Source: Geodermatophilaceae bacterium
Lineage (GTDB): Bacteria > Actinomycetota > Actinomycetes > Mycobacteriales > Geodermatophilaceae
Reading direction: 5' to 3'
Length of the DNA stretch: 7,217 nt
Assembly: GCA_013814015.1 (NCBI GenBank)
Contig: JACCQS010000050.1
Span: 1 to 7,217 of the forward strand
Shown: one piece after another, positions 1-6,222 of the stretch
Position numbering within the stretch: position 1 is the stretch's first letter
Layout: every line of letters begins with the position of its first letter
Made by a program: the position numbers and the translations under genes
The notes under the pieces: model-generated
The model's database searches: none
Seen by the model: only the letters and a program-made list of their open reading frames with translations
Told to the model about the DNA's origin: nothing

Positions 1-403
1 CGGCTCCCAGCGCCGCAGCCACTGACGGCAATTCGCTGCGCAGCGCCTTCGCCGTCGAGACGAGTTTGGCGGCTTCGTGCGGGGCGATCCGATGCGCCGA
101 CCGCAGCCAGGCCCGGGTCGAGGAACAGCCCCGCCGGTTGGCCAGACCGCGGACATCGACCTCAGCGATCGCATCGAGCAGCAGCGCGTTCACCTGCGCC
201 CGCAATGCCACGAGTTCCCGCACTTCATCAAGCAGATCGCGGTCCGGCTGGGACCAGGTTGCGCGGTCCAGTGCCTGCGACAACGCGGTCCGGGCGGCGG
301 ACACCGAGCCGCGGTCCGCGACAGCCCGAGCCTGTGCCGGGTATGGAGCCGGTGCGGCCAGGGTGGCGGTCATGGGAATAACGGTAGTGCGCGGGTCTGA
401 CAT
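1..403 (-). CDS. DUF222 / 13E12 repeat family protein (N-terminal part, cut by window edge)
   Basis: Reading the minus strand from the ATG at 403-401 gives 134 codons with no stop before the left edge, so the gene is partial at its 3' end. The start reads MSDPRTTVIPM. A helical stretch (about residues 55-85, DLLDEVRELVALRAQ and on) leads into LANRRGCSSTRAWLR at about 87-101 and then HEAAKLVSTAKAL at 109-121. This is the pattern of the DUF222 domain of the 13E12 (REP13E12) family. Full-length members are about 400-500 aa and usually end in an HNH nuclease domain, which here would lie outside the window. The family is highly multiplied in Actinobacteria and its function is poorly known; DNA cleavage is inferred from the HNH domain of relatives. 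No strong Shine-Dalgarno precedes the ATG. A second in-frame ATG (codon 11) is possible. A degenerate copy of the start region lies about 258 bp upstream of this gene. Confidence 0.85.
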   Translation of the reverse strand, partial: MSDPRTTVIPMTATLAAPAPYPAQARAVADRGSVSAARTALSQALDRATWSQPDRDLLDEVRELVALRAQVNALLLDAIAEVDVRGLANRRGCSSTRAWLRSAHRIAPHEAAKLVSTAKALRSELPSVAAALGA

Positions 404-442
404 TCTCGGGGCCTGATTCGGCTGCCCCGCAATCTTTTTCGG
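401..442 (-). repeat. Copy A of a degenerate direct repeat, covering the DUF222 start codon and leader
   Basis: Comparison with 660-700 shows an identical 8-mer at the ATG end (plus-strand CATTCTCG at 401-408 and 660-667). A diverged linker of 8-9 nt follows. Then 25 bp match at 22 positions (418-442 against 676-700, plus-strand core TCGGCTGC and CGCAATCTTT). In minus-strand orientation the block ends in CGAGAATG, whose ATG is the DUF222 start codon. The repeat therefore includes the gene's 5' leader. It may be a conserved leader or promoter element that duplicates with 13E12 family copies. Confidence 0.6.
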
Positions 443-764
443 GAATCTTTGACCACTCTTGTCACACCGCCCTCATTCGAGAACCGTTGTGTTGAGGAGG
501 TCGTGCGATCACCACCCTGACGACGTGGGACGACTGGCGACCAGACCCACAGGCCGACGACGCAACTCGATCGAGCCCCCGGGCTCCAGGCCGTGCGCCG
601 ATACTGCGAATGGCTCACCACAAATGGCCACGCCGACATCCTGACAGCCACAGGATCATCATTCTCGACGTTCAATCGGCTGCTGCGCAATCTTTCTCGG
701 AACATGTCGGCGGCAGGCGAGCCGCTCACGACTGCGAATACCGCGGCCAGTGATCGGCCGCAGA
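404..764. other. Gene-poor stretch between the DUF222 gene and the decayed ATPase
   Basis: This 361-bp interval lies upstream of the DUF222 gene and downstream of the ATPase pseudogene. Short open frames cross it on both strands, but none has a recognisable domain, a convincing ribosome-binding site or continuity with a neighbour, and I do not call any of them. The only structure I can support is a degenerate repeat (660-700) of the DUF222 start region (401-442). No tRNA, clear intrinsic terminator or strong sigma-70-type promoter was seen. The promoter of the DUF222 gene presumably lies here. Confidence 0.5.
660..700 (-). repeat. Copy B of the degenerate DUF222 leader repeat, without an intact gene
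   Basis: This is the same block as at 401-442, in the same orientation and offset by 258 bp, with a one-base indel in the linker. It again ends in CGAGAATG on the minus strand. The ATG here (662-660) opens only 14 codons before a stop, and the product does not resemble DUF222. It is best read as the relic of another 13E12 family copy or as a duplicated leader. Short-range duplication and chance similarity of part of the block cannot be separated without genome comparison. Confidence 0.5.
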
Positions 765-1372
765 TCAGTCGACGAGGTCGCACAGGAAGGCTTCGGGCTC
801 CCCCAGGAAGGCGCGCCAGTTCTGGACCAGGTCAAGCTCAGACCAGGTGGCAGTGCGCATGCCCAGACTCCGATCTCGAGGATGTCGGCGCCGGGGAGGG
901 CGGCGAGCAGGGCTGAGTGGGCCCCGGTGAATCTGTCCCGGATCAACTCCAGGAACGACTCACCATGTGACAGCTCGTGGAAGACCGCCTCAGGGCTGCG
1001 AGCGGGATTGTCCTCCAGGTAGCTGAAGAAGCCGTGCATCGTCTCGGCCCGCAAGAAGTATCCCCAGCGGGTCGACCCGGGGTTGCGACTCAAAGTGAGC
1101 AAGTCCCAAAGTCCCGATTCGCTCGAGCGGGTGGAGTGCCGGGCGCCGGTAGACCCGCCCTCGGCTGAAAGTCCGTACGACAAGGCGATGGCCTCGATCA
1201 GAGTTGACTTGCCGGAGCCGTTCTCGCCCACCAGCACGGTGGCCGGTCCCAACTCCAAGCCGTCGCGCAGTAACTGGGCCACCGCGGGGACGTTCGCCGG
1301 AAAGCTGCCCGGATCGGCAGCCGCGTCCGGAGCAGCCGTCACCCTGCGGATCGGCCACCGAGCCGCACGCAT
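765..1372 (-). pseudogene. Decayed AAA/ABC-type ATPase (internal deletion plus frameshift)
   Basis: From the ATG at 1372 the frame reads ANVPAVAQLLRDGLELG, then Walker A GENGSGKST at residues 49-57, then FLRAETMHGFFSYLEDNP at about 106-123 and the signature-like SHGESFLELI at 135-144. Relatives of this small (about 250 aa) soluble AAA-family ATPase continue after the signature with a Walker B LDEPE-type segment and an ATHSP motif. Here RFTG (147-150) runs directly into AHSALLAALPGADILEIG, so roughly 40 residues including Walker B are absent; the junction is near 920. After Trp170 (863-865) the frame is lost. Shifting by one base restores the expected tail ATWSELDLVQNWRAFL, ending at the TGA at 765-767. 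A single G lost from a G-run near 861-864 explains this. Without Walker B the product could not hydrolyse ATP normally. The family role is unclear, so no symbol is given. The gene diverges from fmt. The missing segment was judged from memory of the family, not from an alignment. Confidence 0.8.
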
Positions 1373-1458
1373 CAGCAACCGCCTCGGGCAGCGTCGGCCG
1401 GAATCCTCACGGCCGTACCCTGCCAAACGATGACGACATTCCTTGCCCGCCGGCACCG

Positions 1459-2397
1459 ATGAGACTGGTCTTTGCCGGCACGCCAGACCCGGCGCTGCCG
1501 GCGCTGAACGCAATCGCCGAGTCCGACCACGACTTGATCGCAGTGGTGACCCGACCGGACGCGCGCCGCGGCCGGGGTCGGCATACCGAGACGTCCCCGG
1601 TAGCCGTGCGCGCCGAAGAGCTGGGTATCGACGTCCTGCGCCCCGTACGGCCCAAGGATCCGGAATTTCTCGAAGCCCTGGCATCCCTAGCGCCGGATGC
1701 CTGCCCGGTCGTGGCCTACGGCGCGCTCATCCCGACCGATGCACTGGCGATCCCGCCGCATGGTTGGATCAATCTCCATTTCTCCCTGCTTCCTGCCTGG
1801 CGGGGCGCCGCGCCGGTACAGCGCGCGATCATGGCCGGAGACGATGTGACCGGAGCCAGCACGTTTCGGCTGGAAGAGGGTCTGGATACCGGCCCGGTGT
1901 ACGGCGTCCTCACCGAGCCGATCGGCTCGCGAGACACGGCGGGTGATCTTCTCGAACGACTGGCGCAGGCCGGTGCGCGGCTGCTGGTAGAGACCCTGGA
2001 CGGGATCGAGGCCGAGGTGCTGCGGCCGCGTCCGCAGCCTGCTGACGGGGTCAGCCTGGCCCCGCGACTGTCCACAGAGGACGGTCACGTGGACTGGCGC
2101 CTTCCGGCGGCGATCATCGACCGGCGCATCCGCGGCTGTACGCCCTCGCCGGGCGCCTGGACGCTGCTGAACAACGAGCGCCTGGGTCTAGGGCCGGTCC
2201 GACTGGCCGTTACCGGTCCTTACACAGCAGCCCCGCTCGGGCCGGGTGAACTCAGTATCGGCAAGCACAATGTCCTTGTCGGGACGGCCAGCGCACCGGT
2301 GGAGCTGGGCGAGGTCCGAGCTCCCGGCCGGCGGCCGATGCCGGCCTCGGACTGGGGCCGCGGGGCGCGACCCACACCTGGTCAACGGTTGGGCTGA
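1459..2397 (+). CDS. fmt: Methionyl-tRNA formyltransferase
   Basis: Fmt transfers a formyl group from 10-formyl-tetrahydrofolate to Met-tRNA(fMet), making the initiator fMet-tRNA in the cytoplasm. The 312-aa product has the normal family length. It opens with MRLVFAGTPDPALPAL. The folate-binding, catalytic core is INLHFSLLPAWRGAAPVQ, with Asn105 and His107. Asp143 lies in EEGLDTGPV. These match the Asn-His-Asp triad known for the family. The C-terminal tRNA-binding domain follows (from about 205) and ends with VELGEVRAPGRRPMPASDW, as is typical. The start is set by homology, because no in-frame start codon lies just upstream. No Shine-Dalgarno is visible before it. A 10-codon micro-ORF (1430-1462) overlaps the start as ATGA and might couple translation. 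rsmB follows after 6 nt, which suggests an operon. No def gene is adjacent within this window. Confidence 0.97.
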   Translation: MRLVFAGTPDPALPALNAIAESDHDLIAVVTRPDARRGRGRHTETSPVAVRAEELGIDVLRPVRPKDPEFLEALASLAPDACPVVAYGALIPTDALAIPPHGWINLHFSLLPAWRGAAPVQRAIMAGDDVTGASTFRLEEGLDTGPVYGVLTEPIGSRDTAGDLLERLAQAGARLLVETLDGIEAEVLRPRPQPADGVSLAPRLSTEDGHVDWRLPAAIIDRRIRGCTPSPGAWTLLNNERLGLGPVRLAVTGPYTAAPLGPGELSIGKHNVLVGTASAPVELGEVRAPGRRPMPASDWGRGARPTPGQRLG

Positions 2398-2403
2398 GAC
2401 CAG

Positions 2404-3927
2404 ATGCCTGCACGCGATCGCGGCCGGAACGCGAACCGCCGGCCACCGCAACGCCGCCCGACACCGCCACGCCGCACCCCTGATCCAGCCCGCCGGGTCG
2501 CCTTCGACCTGCTGGCCGCAATCCGGGAGCGCGGCGCGTACGCGAACCTCACCCTGCCGGGACTTCTCGACCAGGCCGGCCTGGATGAGCGTGACGCGGC
2601 GTTGGCCACCGAACTCGGGTACGGCACGGTCCGATGGCAGGGCACCCTCGACGCGATCCTGGCTCGATGCGTGGACCGGCCTCCGGCCGACCTGGACCCG
2701 CCGGTCCTGGACGTCCTGCGGCTGGGCGCCTATCAGATCCTGCACACCAGGATCCCGGCGTACGCTGCGGTGGCGGCGACAGTCAACCTGGCTGGTTCGG
2801 TCGTCGGCGAGGGGCCGGCCCGGCTGGTGAATGCAGTCCTGAGGAAGGTCAACAAGCGCGGTCTGGACGCCTGGATCGCCGAACTTGCTCCGCCGGGAAG
2901 TCCGGACGGGATCGGCGAGGGCACCGAACCGAACCTGGCCGAGCTCGCCCTTCGACACGCGCATCCGGAATGGATCGTTCGCGCCCTCGCCGATGCACTT
3001 GGCCCGGACGTGGCCGAACTCGGCGAGGCGCTGGCCGCAAACAACGAGCGCCCGATCGTGCACCTGGTCGCCCGTCGGGTAGCCCGCGACGAACTCGTGA
3101 GCCAGGTCAGCGGGGAACCCGGCCCCTGGTCGCGGTACGCCGTGCGTATCCCGAGCGGGGGCTCACCGCACTCCTTCGCCGAGATCCGGGACGGTCGCGC
3201 CGGCGTACAGGACGAGGGCAGCCAGTTGATGGCCCTCGCCCTGGCCCGGGCGCCGCTCGATGACCTAGCGCCGATCGCCGGCGCAGCCCAGCCCGACGAC
3301 GCAGCCCAACCGGAGGACGCAGCCCAACCGGAGGACGCAGCCCAACCCGAGGACGCAGTGCCGACCACATGGTGGTTGGACCTGTGTGCCGGTCCGGGGG
3401 GCAAGGCAGCGCTGTTGGCGGTTCTTGCGCCCGGGAGCGTACGAATCCTGGCCGCGGACCGAGCTCCGCATAGGGCGCACTTAGTAGCGCAGGCAACCAG
3501 CGGACAGCAGGTGACGGTCCTCTGCGCCGATGGCCTGGTCGCCCCCTGGCGCGAGGGGTTTGCAGACCGCGTGCTGGTCGATGCGCCGTGCTCGGGGCTC
3601 GGCGCGCTACGCCGACGGCCCGACGCGCGGTGGCGACGCAGTCAGCAGGACGTGACCGACCTCGCAGAGCTGCAACGCGGCCTACTGTCCGCGGCCGTGA
3701 CCGCGGCTCGGTCCGGCGGAGTGGTCGGCTACGTCACGTGCTCGCCGCATCCGGCTGAGACCGTCGAGATCGTGGAGTGGACGTTGTCCCGCGGCGGCGT
3801 GACCCTGCTCGATGCCAGGGCTGCGCTCCCGGACATGCCGTCGCTGGGCGCGGGTCCGTTCGTTCAGTTGTGGCCCCATCGGCACGGGACGGATGCGATG
3901 TTCCTGGCGCTACTCCGGGTCGACTGA
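2404..3927 (+). CDS. rsmB: 16S rRNA (cytosine-967 C5)-methyltransferase
   Basis: RsmB (Sun/Fmu) uses SAM to methylate C967 of 16S rRNA. The 507-aa protein begins with a basic, proline-rich tail (1-27). A NusB-like RNA-binding domain follows (about 28-160, with ARRVAFDLLAAIRERGAYAN and PPVLDVLRLGAYQIL). The Rossmann methyltransferase domain starts at WWLDLCAGPGGKAALL (323-338, SAM motif I). The two family cysteines are present: Cys396 in VDAPCSGLGALRRRPD (motif IV) and Cys446 in YVTCSPHPAET (motif VI, the nucleophile in this family). The protein is longer than the approximately 430-450 aa of many homologues, partly because of four hexapeptide repeats (294-317) just before motif I. The start lies 6 nt after the fmt stop and has no clear Shine-Dalgarno, so translation is probably coupled to fmt. 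Leu360 is encoded by TTA, rare in such GC-rich DNA. No rpe or rib gene follows, unlike a common actinobacterial arrangement. Confidence 0.95.
   Translation: MPARDRGRNANRRPPQRRPTPPRRTPDPARRVAFDLLAAIRERGAYANLTLPGLLDQAGLDERDAALATELGYGTVRWQGTLDAILARCVDRPPADLDPPVLDVLRLGAYQILHTRIPAYAAVAATVNLAGSVVGEGPARLVNAVLRKVNKRGLDAWIAELAPPGSPDGIGEGTEPNLAELALRHAHPEWIVRALADALGPDVAELGEALAANNERPIVHLVARRVARDELVSQVSGEPGPWSRYAVRIPSGGSPHSFAEIRDGRAGVQDEGSQLMALALARAPLDDLAPIAGAAQPDDAAQPEDAAQPEDAAQPEDAVPTTWWLDLCAGPGGKAALLAVLAPGSVRILAADRAPHRAHLVAQATSGQQVTVLCADGLVAPWREGFADRVLVDAPCSGLGALRRRPDARWRRSQQDVTDLAELQRGLLSAAVTAARSGGVVGYVTCSPHPAETVEIVEWTLSRGGVTLLDARAALPDMPSLGAGPFVQLWPHRHGTDAMFLALLRVD
3283..3354 (+). repeat. Four tandem 18-bp units inside rsmB
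   Basis: The units are 3283-3300, 3301-3318, 3319-3336 and 3337-3354. Units 2 and 3 are identical; units 1 and 4 differ by one or a few bases. They encode AAQPDD once and AAQPED three times. The repeats keep the reading frame and form an acidic, Ala/Pro-rich linker between the N-terminal RNA-binding part and the methyltransferase core. The near-identity at DNA level suggests recent expansion by replication slippage. Confidence 0.95.
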
Positions 3928-3964
3928 ATCGTCACACGCACGCTCACACGGTGGGGCCGCATAG

Positions 3965-4006
3965 TCCATGTCGTCGGCCCTTGCTGCGGCCGACCTACCA
4001 CATGGA
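3965..4006 (+). promoter_or_regulatory. Two-tier hairpin between rsmB and the tautomerase gene
   Basis: An inner 7-bp stem, GTCGGCC (3973-3979) with GGCCGAC (3988-3994), has an 8-nt loop. An outer 7-bp stem, TCCATGT (3965-3971) with ACATGGA (4000-4006), closes around it across an asymmetric internal loop (1 nt against 5 nt). No U-run follows. It lies 37 nt after the rsmB stop and ends one base before the GGAGG Shine-Dalgarno of the tautomerase gene. It could terminate the fmt-rsmB transcript or be a 5'-leader structure that affects translation of the next gene. The sequence alone does not decide. Confidence 0.5.
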
Positions 4007-4017
4007 TGGAGGACGAA

Positions 4018-4245
4018 ATGCCGCTAGTCAACGTGAAGCTCATCGAAGGGGTGTTCACAGAAACGCAGAAGGCCGAAATGATCAGGTCCCTGACCGAAGC
4101 GATGGTCGCGATCGAGGGCGAGAACATGCGCTCGGTCACGTGGGTCGTGCTGGAGGACGTCAAGAGCGGTGAGTGGGGGATCGGCGGAAACCCGCTGACC
4201 ACCGCCGACGTCAAGGCCCTGGCGGCGGGCGCGCTGGTCGGCTGA
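4018..4245 (+). CDS. 4-oxalocrotonate tautomerase-like protein (tautomerase superfamily)
   Basis: This 75-aa protein begins MPLVNVKLIEGVF. Removal of Met would expose Pro1, the general base of the superfamily, which catalyses keto-enol tautomerisation or related chemistry in small oligomers. The second half, SVTWVVLEDVKSGEWGIGG, aligns with the SVR...GHFGIGG region of classical 4-OT. The classical substrate-binding arginines are not conserved: Arg11 is replaced by Val and Arg39 by Thr, though an Arg lies nearby at residue 38. Phe50 is replaced by Trp. Activity on 4-oxalocrotonate is therefore doubtful and the substrate is unknown. The start at 4018 is favoured over the in-frame ATG at 4006, because GGAGG (4008-4012) lies 5 nt before it and only this start puts Pro next to Met. 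Hairpins on both sides suggest its own transcription unit. The SARP regulator downstream hints at a shared pathway (inference). Confidence 0.9.
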   Translation: MPLVNVKLIEGVFTETQKAEMIRSLTEAMVAIEGENMRSVTWVVLEDVKSGEWGIGGNPLTTADVKALAAGALVG

Positions 4246-4254
4246 TCGCGGTGC

Positions 4255-4284
4255 GGCGGCCGTCCGATCCCTTGGCCGGCCGCC
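4255..4284 (+). terminator. GC-rich hairpin after the tautomerase gene, probable terminator
   Basis: GGCGGCCG (4255-4262) pairs with CGGCCGCC (4277-4284) to give a perfect 8-bp stem with a 14-nt loop, in which two more C-G pairs can form. It begins 9 nt after the tautomerase stop codon. Only a short TTCT tract follows, not a proper U-run. U-poor hairpins of this kind are common at gene ends in high-GC Actinobacteria, so termination is likely but not certain. Confidence 0.6.
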
Positions 4285-4372
4285 TTCTGCAATGACCACC
4301 AGTCGTCGTCCTGGTCGGCTCGGCTGTTCCGGAGACCCGCGTTGAGCGAGGATCTCGCTGAGGGGTGAGTTC

Positions 4373-6172
4373 ATGTTGACGATCCGGCTACTGGGACCTC
4401 CGGTCATCGAGCGTGATGGTGTGCCGGTTCGTTCGCCCCGCGGCCGGAAGGCGTGGGCTCTGCTCAGCTACGTTCTGCTTGCCGAACGGCCGCCCGGCCG
4501 AAAGCACTTGGCCGAGATGCTGTTCAGCGAAGCAGATGACCCGTTGGGAGCGCTGCGCTGGTCGCTGGCCGAGTTGCGGCGGGCCCTTGGCATACCGAAC
4601 ATTCTCGGCGGTGACCCCGTCGCTGCGAGGCTCGGCGCTGATGCAGTGGTCGATGTCCAGCTGCTCACCTCCGAGTACGCCGGCACGACACCGCTGCTGG
4701 ACGTGGGCGGCGAGCTGCTCGAAGGCGTGTACCTGACATCGAGCCCCGAGTTCGAGTCCTGGTTGTTGGTCGAGCGGCACCGCGTCTCGGCCAGGGTCGA
4801 GGCGCGGCTGCGTGAAGCGGCCGTCGGGCTGCTGGCAGCCGGACGTGCAGGTGAGGCGGTCGCGTACGCCTCGCGCGCAGTGGCGCGCAACCCGTTCGAG
4901 GAGGGTAATCACGAGCTGTTGGTGCGAAGTCTGGCGATGACCGGTGATCCGACTGCGGCGCTGCGCCAGGTTGCGGTCTGCGAGGACATGCTGCGTCGCG
5001 AACTCGGCATCGAAGCCTCCGCGGCCCTTCGGGAGGCGGCGACCACCGGCGGCGGTTCCCCGAGGATCGCGCCGATGAGCGGTCGAGCGGCGGCCTCGAG
5101 CCAGCTCGAAGCGGGCCGGGCAGCCATCGCCGCCGGAGCAGTCGACGCCGGCCTGCAGTGCCTGCGCAGGGCTGTGGCAGAAGCGGTCCACTGCCGGGAT
5201 GCCGCCTTGCACGGTCGAGCGTTGACCGCCCTGGGAGGTGCATTGATCCACGCAGCTCGCGGTCGGGACGAGGAGGGCGCGGTGGTACTGCACGAGGCAA
5301 TACTGCTGACCACGCGGACGGGCGACCGCGCCACCGCGGTCACCGCCCACCGGGAACTGGGGTTCGTCGAATTGCAGGCGGGGCGGCGGATGACCGCGGA
5401 TGCCTGGCTGACGAAGGCTCAGGCCCTGGCCGAGACCGACGAGGAGCTAGCCGCCGTCCACGGGGTTCGCGGAATGAACGCCTCCGATCGTGGCGACTAC
5501 CCGGCCGCCTTTCAGCACCTCGACGAGTCGGTGGAGCGAGCCCGTCGCTGCGCCGATTCCCGGCAGCAGGCGTGGTCCTTGTCGATTCTGGCCCGTGCAC
5601 ACCTGCTGCGTGGGGAGCGGAGCCAGGCCGCGGCTGCGCTGGCAGGCTCCTTGGAGCTGGTTCACGAACAGCGATGGATGGCGTTCCTGCCGTGGCCACA
5701 GACCCTTCAGGCTGAACTCGATCTGTGCGCCGGCGAGCTCGACGTCGCCGCCGATGGGCTCGAAAGAGCATGGGCGCTGGCCTGTCAGCTGAACGACCCG
5801 TGTTGGGAGGGCATGGCGGCGCGTGGCCTCGGCCTGCTCAACGCTGGCCGGGGTGATCGCGCCGCGGCCATGAACTGGCTCGTCGAGGCGGCGTTTCGGT
5901 CCAATCGGGTACCCGACCGCTATCAATGGGTGCACGCCTATGTGCTGGACGCGGTGATCACGACCGCGCTGGACCACGACGATACGGACCGGGCTCGGCC
6001 GCTCGTCACGAGCCTGGGTTCGCTGGCTGCGCGCTGTGACATGCGCGAGCTCGTTGTGCGTGCCCACTTGCATCGATCTCGCCTCGGCGATCAGACCGCC
6101 CTGGCGTCGGCTCGGCTCCTCGGCGCGAACATCGACAATCCCGTTCTGACCCACATGCTCTCGGCTTCCTGA
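4373..6172 (+). CDS. SARP/BTAD-family transcriptional regulator (no NB-ARC domain)
   Basis: The 599-aa product has the layout of a Streptomyces-antibiotic-regulatory-protein-type regulator. Residues 1 to about 90 form an OmpR-like winged helix (MLTIRLLGPPVIERDG, then RKAWALLSYVLLAERPPGRKHLAEMLF and GALRWSLAELRRALG). A bacterial transcriptional activation (BTAD) domain follows at about 95-225, with SPEFESWLLVERHRVSARVE, NPFEEGNHELLVRSLAMTGD and REEL-type RRELGIEASAALRE. From about 240 to 590 the protein is Ala-rich and helical with TPR-like repeats. There is no P-loop, so it lacks the NB-ARC ATPase of AfsR-type large SARPs. Such proteins bind direct repeats at promoters and activate nearby biosynthetic or catabolic genes. 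AGGGG (4361-4365) lies 7 nt before the ATG. The methyltransferase gene starts 50 nt after the stop, making it and the next gene candidate targets or operon partners. Target genes and signal are unknown. Confidence 0.92.
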   Translation: MLTIRLLGPPVIERDGVPVRSPRGRKAWALLSYVLLAERPPGRKHLAEMLFSEADDPLGALRWSLAELRRALGIPNILGGDPVAARLGADAVVDVQLLTSEYAGTTPLLDVGGELLEGVYLTSSPEFESWLLVERHRVSARVEARLREAAVGLLAAGRAGEAVAYASRAVARNPFEEGNHELLVRSLAMTGDPTAALRQVAVCEDMLRRELGIEASAALREAATTGGGSPRIAPMSGRAAASSQLEAGRAAIAAGAVDAGLQCLRRAVAEAVHCRDAALHGRALTALGGALIHAARGRDEEGAVVLHEAILLTTRTGDRATAVTAHRELGFVELQAGRRMTADAWLTKAQALAETDEELAAVHGVRGMNASDRGDYPAAFQHLDESVERARRCADSRQQAWSLSILARAHLLRGERSQAAAALAGSLELVHEQRWMAFLPWPQTLQAELDLCAGELDVAADGLERAWALACQLNDPCWEGMAARGLGLLNAGRGDRAAAMNWLVEAAFRSNRVPDRYQWVHAYVLDAVITTALDHDDTDRARPLVTSLGSLAARCDMRELVVRAHLHRSRLGDQTALASARLLGANIDNPVLTHMLSAS

Positions 6173-6194
6173 CCGGCGCCGCTCCCAGATCCAC

Positions 6195-6218
6195 AAGGAA
6201 GGAAGGAAGGAAGGAAGG
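6195..6218 (+). repeat. Six tandem AAGG units forming the ribosome-binding site of the methyltransferase gene
   Basis: Positions 6195-6218 are exactly six copies of AAGG, and the last G lies 4 nt before the ATG at 6223. Every unit can pair partly with the 16S rRNA anti-Shine-Dalgarno, so the repeat is a tandem ribosome-binding site. Tetranucleotide repeats can change copy number by slippage, which would alter leader length and ribosome access. Whether this varies in the population is not visible here. Confidence 0.9.
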
Positions 6219-6222
6219 CCGC

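Noticed and set aside
1..403. phiRv1-type phage attachment site in the REP13E12-like gene
   Set aside because: Only the 5' part of the gene is in the window, and no att core, integrase or prophage gene is visible.
370..783. 137-aa open frame on the minus strand spanning the gene-poor stretch
   Set aside because: It overlaps the true DUF222 start in another frame, shows no known domain and runs through the repeat. Its repeated RLRxSR-like segment is explained by the DNA repeat, which happens to be offset by a multiple of three.
593..916. Plus-strand frame starting MRRYCEWLTTNGHADILTA, superficially like an integrase N-terminus
   Set aside because: The similarity covers only about 20 residues. 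The rest is antisense to the leader repeat and to the ATPase pseudogene, and no catalytic residues of a recombinase are present.
1204..1458. Upstream extension of the fmt frame by 85 codons
   Set aside because: It is antisense to the ATPase pseudogene and absent from Fmt proteins. Homology begins exactly at the Met at 1459.
659..1684. 341-aa minus-strand frame as a full-length ATPase
   Set aside because: The first 104 residues lie antisense to fmt and its upstream region and look like shadow sequence, and the C-terminal part after Trp170 is out of frame. The gene proper is 765-1372.
2188..3063. 291-aa minus-strand frame opposite fmt and rsmB
   Set aside because: It has no domain signature and lies antisense to well-recognised coding sequence across a gene boundary.
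3283..3354. CRISPR-like array suggested by regular repeats
   Set aside because: The 18-bp units are contiguous without spacers and lie in frame within rsmB, so this is a coding tandem repeat.
4388..5350. 320-aa minus-strand frame opposite the SARP gene
   Set aside because: High-GC antisense shadow. The plus-strand frame has clear winged-helix and BTAD motifs.
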